Part shown: one piece after another, positions 13,333 through 15,893 of the stretch | Position numbering within the stretch: the first letter of the stretch is position 1 | Layout: each line of letters opens with the position of its first letter | From: an uncultured Opitutia bacterium | GTDB taxonomy: Bacteria; Verrucomicrobiota; Verrucomicrobiia; Opitutales; UBA953 | NCBI GenBank assembly: GCA_903910245.1 | Contig: CAIVYX010000133.1 | Span: forward strand, 1-15,893 | DNA length: 15,893 nt | Reading direction: 5' to 3' | Made by a program: the position numbers and the translations under genes | The notes under the pieces: generated by a model | The model's database searches: none | The model's input: only the letters and a program-made list of their open reading frames with translations | What the model was told of the DNA's origin: nothing

Positions 13333-15852
13333 TCAGCCTTCGACGTCGCGTTCCGGTGCCGCTTCCGCCGAAGCCGACGCAGCCGGCGAATCGCTGAGGC
13401 GGATAAGGGCGTCCAACGACGTGAAATGGCGCGTCCAGTCAGTCATGTCCGGGATATCACCGACGACGGTGGAGAACAATTCGCGCTTCTCCTGCTTGAG
13501 TTCTTCGATGCGCTCCTCGACCGTACCCGGGGCGATCATGCGGTAGATGAGTACCGGGTTCTTCTGGCCGATGCGGTGGACCCGATCGACGGCCTGGGCT
13601 TCGACGGCGGGATTCCACCAAGGATCCATCAGGAATACGTATTCGGCCGTATTAAGCGTTATGCCCGTACCACCGGCCTTCAGCGAGGCGAGGAACAAGG
13701 CCGGTCCCTTGGTCTCCTTGAACTGCTCGACCGGCGCTGAACGATCCTTGGTCTCGCCGGTCAGCTCGTAGATCGGCAACGACGGCAGATCACGGGCGAG
13801 TGCGGATTTCACACGCTCGATGAGCGACACGAACTGGGAGAAGACGACCGCCTTGGAACCGTTGGCTGCGATTTCAGAAAGCTTAGATACCAGTAAGGTG
13901 ACCTTGCCTGAGTGGGCCGACGGGCAATGCGAATTCTCGGGCAGCAGACCGGGGTCGCAACAGACTTGGCGGAGACGCATGAGGAGCGTTAGCACCGAAG
14001 TCGCATCCTTCGATAGCAACGAGGCGAGTTCGCCCGATAGCCCGCTACCCTGCGTGAGATGCTGGTAGAGCGCCCGCTGTTCGTGGGTGAGCGGGCAAGG
14101 CAGTACGACCTCCATCTTCGGCGGGATGTCCGCGGCGACATGGCGCTTCAGACGACGCAGAATGAAAGGCGAAACCTGGCGACGAACCTTGCCGAGGGCA
14201 ATCGAAGGATCGCGCAGCATCATGCGTTCGAAATTGGCGCGCTTACCGAGCAAGCCGGGCATCAAGAAACGGAAGATTGTCCATAGGTCGGTGGGTCGGT
14301 TCTCCAGCGGAGTACCGGTGATCGCGATGCGATGGTCGGCCTGCAACGAGACGCAGGTCTGCGTCGTCTTGGACTCGGGGTTCTTAATTGCCTGAGCTTC
14401 GTCGAGTACCGCGTAACCAAACCGGGTCTTGGCCAGCAGGTCAGCATGGCGACGCAGCTGGGTATAGCTAGAAATCCAAAGCTTGGCTGAAGGATTCGTG
14501 ACGAAGTCGTCGTCGGCCGTGAGCACGGCCACCCCGGCGCACATCTCGGGATGGAAGCGTTTGATCTCGCCAAGCCAGACTGGGATGACGCTGGCGGGGC
14601 AGACAATGATGGACCGTTCACCAACAGGGCGTGAAGCAAGTAAGGCGAGGACCTGGACCGTCTTACCGAGGCCCATCTCATCGGCGAGTAACGGATGGGA
14701 GCCCAACTCGCAGAGACGACCCAACCAGGCAACGCCCTTGGCCTGATAAGGACGGAGGTGGGCGGGGAGACTATCGGGGGGCATCGGCTCTTGGAGGAGC
14801 TTATCTTTCCAGGCCTTGAGGTCGTCATTGAGCTTCAGGGCGCCGACGGCGGCGTGATCGAACAACGAAAGCAAAAGGTAGCGGGGCACTTCACCGTCCT
14901 TAGCCCGCCAATCTTCGGAGAAATCTGCGACCGCGGCGTTGTAGGCCACAACACCCTTGCCAGGCAGGATGACTGGGCGGCCACCGGCCTTGAGAAGTAG
15001 CTTCTGTTCATCAGCTAGGAGGCGATGCCCACCCGCCTTGAGGCGCCAGTTCAGCTTGAAGGATCGACCGTCGGCGGCGGATTCGGCTTCCGCGTCGACG
15101 GCGACCTGAAGCTGTTCGTTCCGGAAGATATTGAGGGCGTCCTCCCCGATGAGCTTAAATCGCTTGCGCCAGTCATTGAGTTCCTCGCGCACGAACCGTT
15201 CGATTCGGCCGATATTATCAATGGCCCAGGCGCCGGTAGCCTTGCTGTAGACGAAGCCAGCCCGGTGCGCGACGGTGTTGAAACGGAAAAGGGTCTGACG
15301 CTGCTCATCGGAAAGCTCATCTCCTGGGATGGCCCCAGGGCCGAAGCAATTCCAGGCATGACCAGCCCGCCCTGCCCAGGCGGCGGAAATCTTCAGGCCA
15401 TCGGAAGAAAGATCGAAGGAGACCTGCAGCTTCAGCGAGGTGCGGGCGTTAGCATCCTTACGTTCGGGCTCCTTGGGGGCCTCGGGCGCAGCTGCGGCGG
15501 CGGAATCGTCGATGGCCGGGATTTCGTCGGCGATGAGCTCTTCAATCTCATAGATAGAAGCGACGGCGAAAGGCGCACCGTTCTCCTCTTCGGGCAAGGA
15601 GGTGCGCCATTCCAATTTGGCGCCATTGATTTCAATCACCGCCCGGACGGTCTGCGTCTCAGTGCGTGTGACGGCTTCGGCGTTCTCTGGCTTGAGTTCA
15701 ATCTGTCTGACCAATCCTTCGGTATAAAGTCGGCGGCCTTCGACGAGGTCGACCTCCTTGAAAGCCGACTCCCACTCTTCCGGAAGAGACACAAACCACC
15801 GCTCCAGGGCTTCCGTGGAGTAGGAGCGATTGGCCGGACGTGGGGACGACAT
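13333..15852 (-). CDS. SNF2-family helicase/ATPase
   Basis: An 839-residue superfamily-2 DNA translocase of the bacterial SNF2 type, expected to move on double-stranded DNA and remodel bound protein or RNA polymerase. The C-terminal ~480 residues hold the ATPase core: LLADEMGLGKTVQVLALL (motif I, Lys397), YAVLDEAQAIKNPES (motif II, Asp484-Glu485), ITGTPLENRPTDLW (motif III), then the second lobe with FSQFVSLIERV, LKAGGTGITLNTA, DPWWNPAVEAQAVDR and VHRIGQ (Arg760). The first ~370 residues are less conserved: residues about 15-115 resemble the SWIM region that begins many bacterial SNF2 proteins but have no cysteine ligands, and an Ala/Pro/Glu linker follows. The tail is Ala/Ser-rich. ATG 15852 is the only nearby start and lies just after a good promoter. 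It is not RapA by layout. Convergent with rimO. Confidence 0.93.
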   Translation of the reverse strand: MSSPRPANRSYSTEALERWFVSLPEEWESAFKEVDLVEGRRLYTEGLVRQIELKPENAEAVTRTETQTVRAVIEINGAKLEWRTSLPEEENGAPFAVASIYEIEELIADEIPAIDDSAAAAAPEAPKEPERKDANARTSLKLQVSFDLSSDGLKISAAWAGRAGHAWNCFGPGAIPGDELSDEQRQTLFRFNTVAHRAGFVYSKATGAWAIDNIGRIERFVREELNDWRKRFKLIGEDALNIFRNEQLQVAVDAEAESAADGRSFKLNWRLKAGGHRLLADEQKLLLKAGGRPVILPGKGVVAYNAAVADFSEDWRAKDGEVPRYLLLSLFDHAAVGALKLNDDLKAWKDKLLQEPMPPDSLPAHLRPYQAKGVAWLGRLCELGSHPLLADEMGLGKTVQVLALLASRPVGERSIIVCPASVIPVWLGEIKRFHPEMCAGVAVLTADDDFVTNPSAKLWISSYTQLRRHADLLAKTRFGYAVLDEAQAIKNPESKTTQTCVSLQADHRIAITGTPLENRPTDLWTIFRFLMPGLLGKRANFERMMLRDPSIALGKVRRQVSPFILRRLKRHVAADIPPKMEVVLPCPLTHEQRALYQHLTQGSGLSGELASLLSKDATSVLTLLMRLRQVCCDPGLLPENSHCPSAHSGKVTLLVSKLSEIAANGSKAVVFSQFVSLIERVKSALARDLPSLPIYELTGETKDRSAPVEQFKETKGPALFLASLKAGGTGITLNTAEYVFLMDPWWNPAVEAQAVDRVHRIGQKNPVLIYRMIAPGTVEERIEELKQEKRELFSTVVGDIPDMTDWTRHFTSLDALIRLSDSPAASASAEAAPERDVEG

Positions 15853-15864
15853 CGACGGACCCGA

Positions 15865-15893
15865 ATTAAACCTGCCCCGATTTCCTCTTACAA
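15865..15893 (-). promoter_or_regulatory. Sigma70-type promoter of the SNF2 gene
   Basis: Reading the minus strand, TTGTAA (15893-15888) is followed by exactly 17 bases and TTTAAT (15870-15865). These match the consensus hexamers at four and five of six positions with the ideal spacer. Transcription would start near 15858, only about six bases before the ATG at 15852, so the mRNA would be nearly leaderless, in keeping with the absence of any Shine-Dalgarno there. Confidence 0.6.

Noticed and set aside
1..15893. CRISPR arrays, tRNAs, mobile elements, toxin-antitoxin or defence genes
   Set aside because: I saw no regularly spaced repeats, cloverleaf sequence, transposase or integrase motifs. 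MazG is the only gene with a defence-related name and here it fits nucleotide housekeeping, with no mazEF pair nearby; the SNF2 gene has no restriction or defence partner in the window.

Overview
The window is a compact bacterial chromosomal segment of high GC content, by eye roughly 60%. It carries 15 protein-coding genes and almost no non-coding DNA: the longest gap between genes is about 76 bases. I see no tRNA, rRNA, CRISPR array, insertion sequence, integrase or prophage gene. The gene content is housekeeping, and most start codons lack a clear Shine-Dalgarno sequence. My best guess is a Gram-negative-type bacterium of the Verrucomicrobiota/PVC kind (Opitutae-like). That is inference from overall protein flavour and gene mix, with low confidence; no marker here proves it.

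Layout. (1) 6-3855, plus strand: a class V PLP aminotransferase, then a Bacillus-type DNA topoisomerase III (topB). (2) 3856-6590, minus strand: an overlapping cluster read acylphosphatase (acyP), ABC ATPase, ABC-2 permease, membrane-anchored helical-repeat protein. Every junction overlaps (4, 8 and 1 nt), so this looks like one translationally coupled operon. (3) 6591-6648: a divergent, AT-richer promoter region with a perfect 11-base dyad. (4) 6649-7574, plus strand: tatA, a strong intrinsic terminator, then riboflavin synthase (ribE) starting only 13 nt after the terminator stem. (5) 7579-10210, minus strand: mazG, a YgjP/DUF45 metal-dependent hydrolase, a Nudix hydrolase and a DUF374 lipid acyltransferase. 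The first three are tightly packed and all belong to families that act on nucleotides or pyrophosphate bonds. (6) 10287-13332, plus strand: a stand-alone trpC overlapping rsmA (ksgA), then rimO. (7) 13333-15852, minus strand: a SNF2-family helicase with a good sigma70-type promoter that would give an almost leaderless mRNA.

How the genes work together. topB and the SNF2 protein act on DNA topology or nucleoprotein; rsmA and rimO modify the ribosome (16S rRNA and protein S12); tatA serves protein export; ribE and trpC are single steps of riboflavin and tryptophan synthesis. The acyP-ABC-helical protein operon is an export or membrane-remodelling unit with unknown substrate. The mazG-ygjP-nudix group suggests nucleotide-pool housekeeping.

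I found no convincing previously undescribed system. The points most worth a second look are the mazG-ygjP-nudix cluster, a MazG whose C-terminal catalytic site looks dead, a SNF2 N-terminus that may be a SWIM domain without zinc ligands, the near-leaderless SNF2 promoter, ribE sitting directly behind a terminator, and two convergent gene pairs whose stop codons abut with zero spacing.
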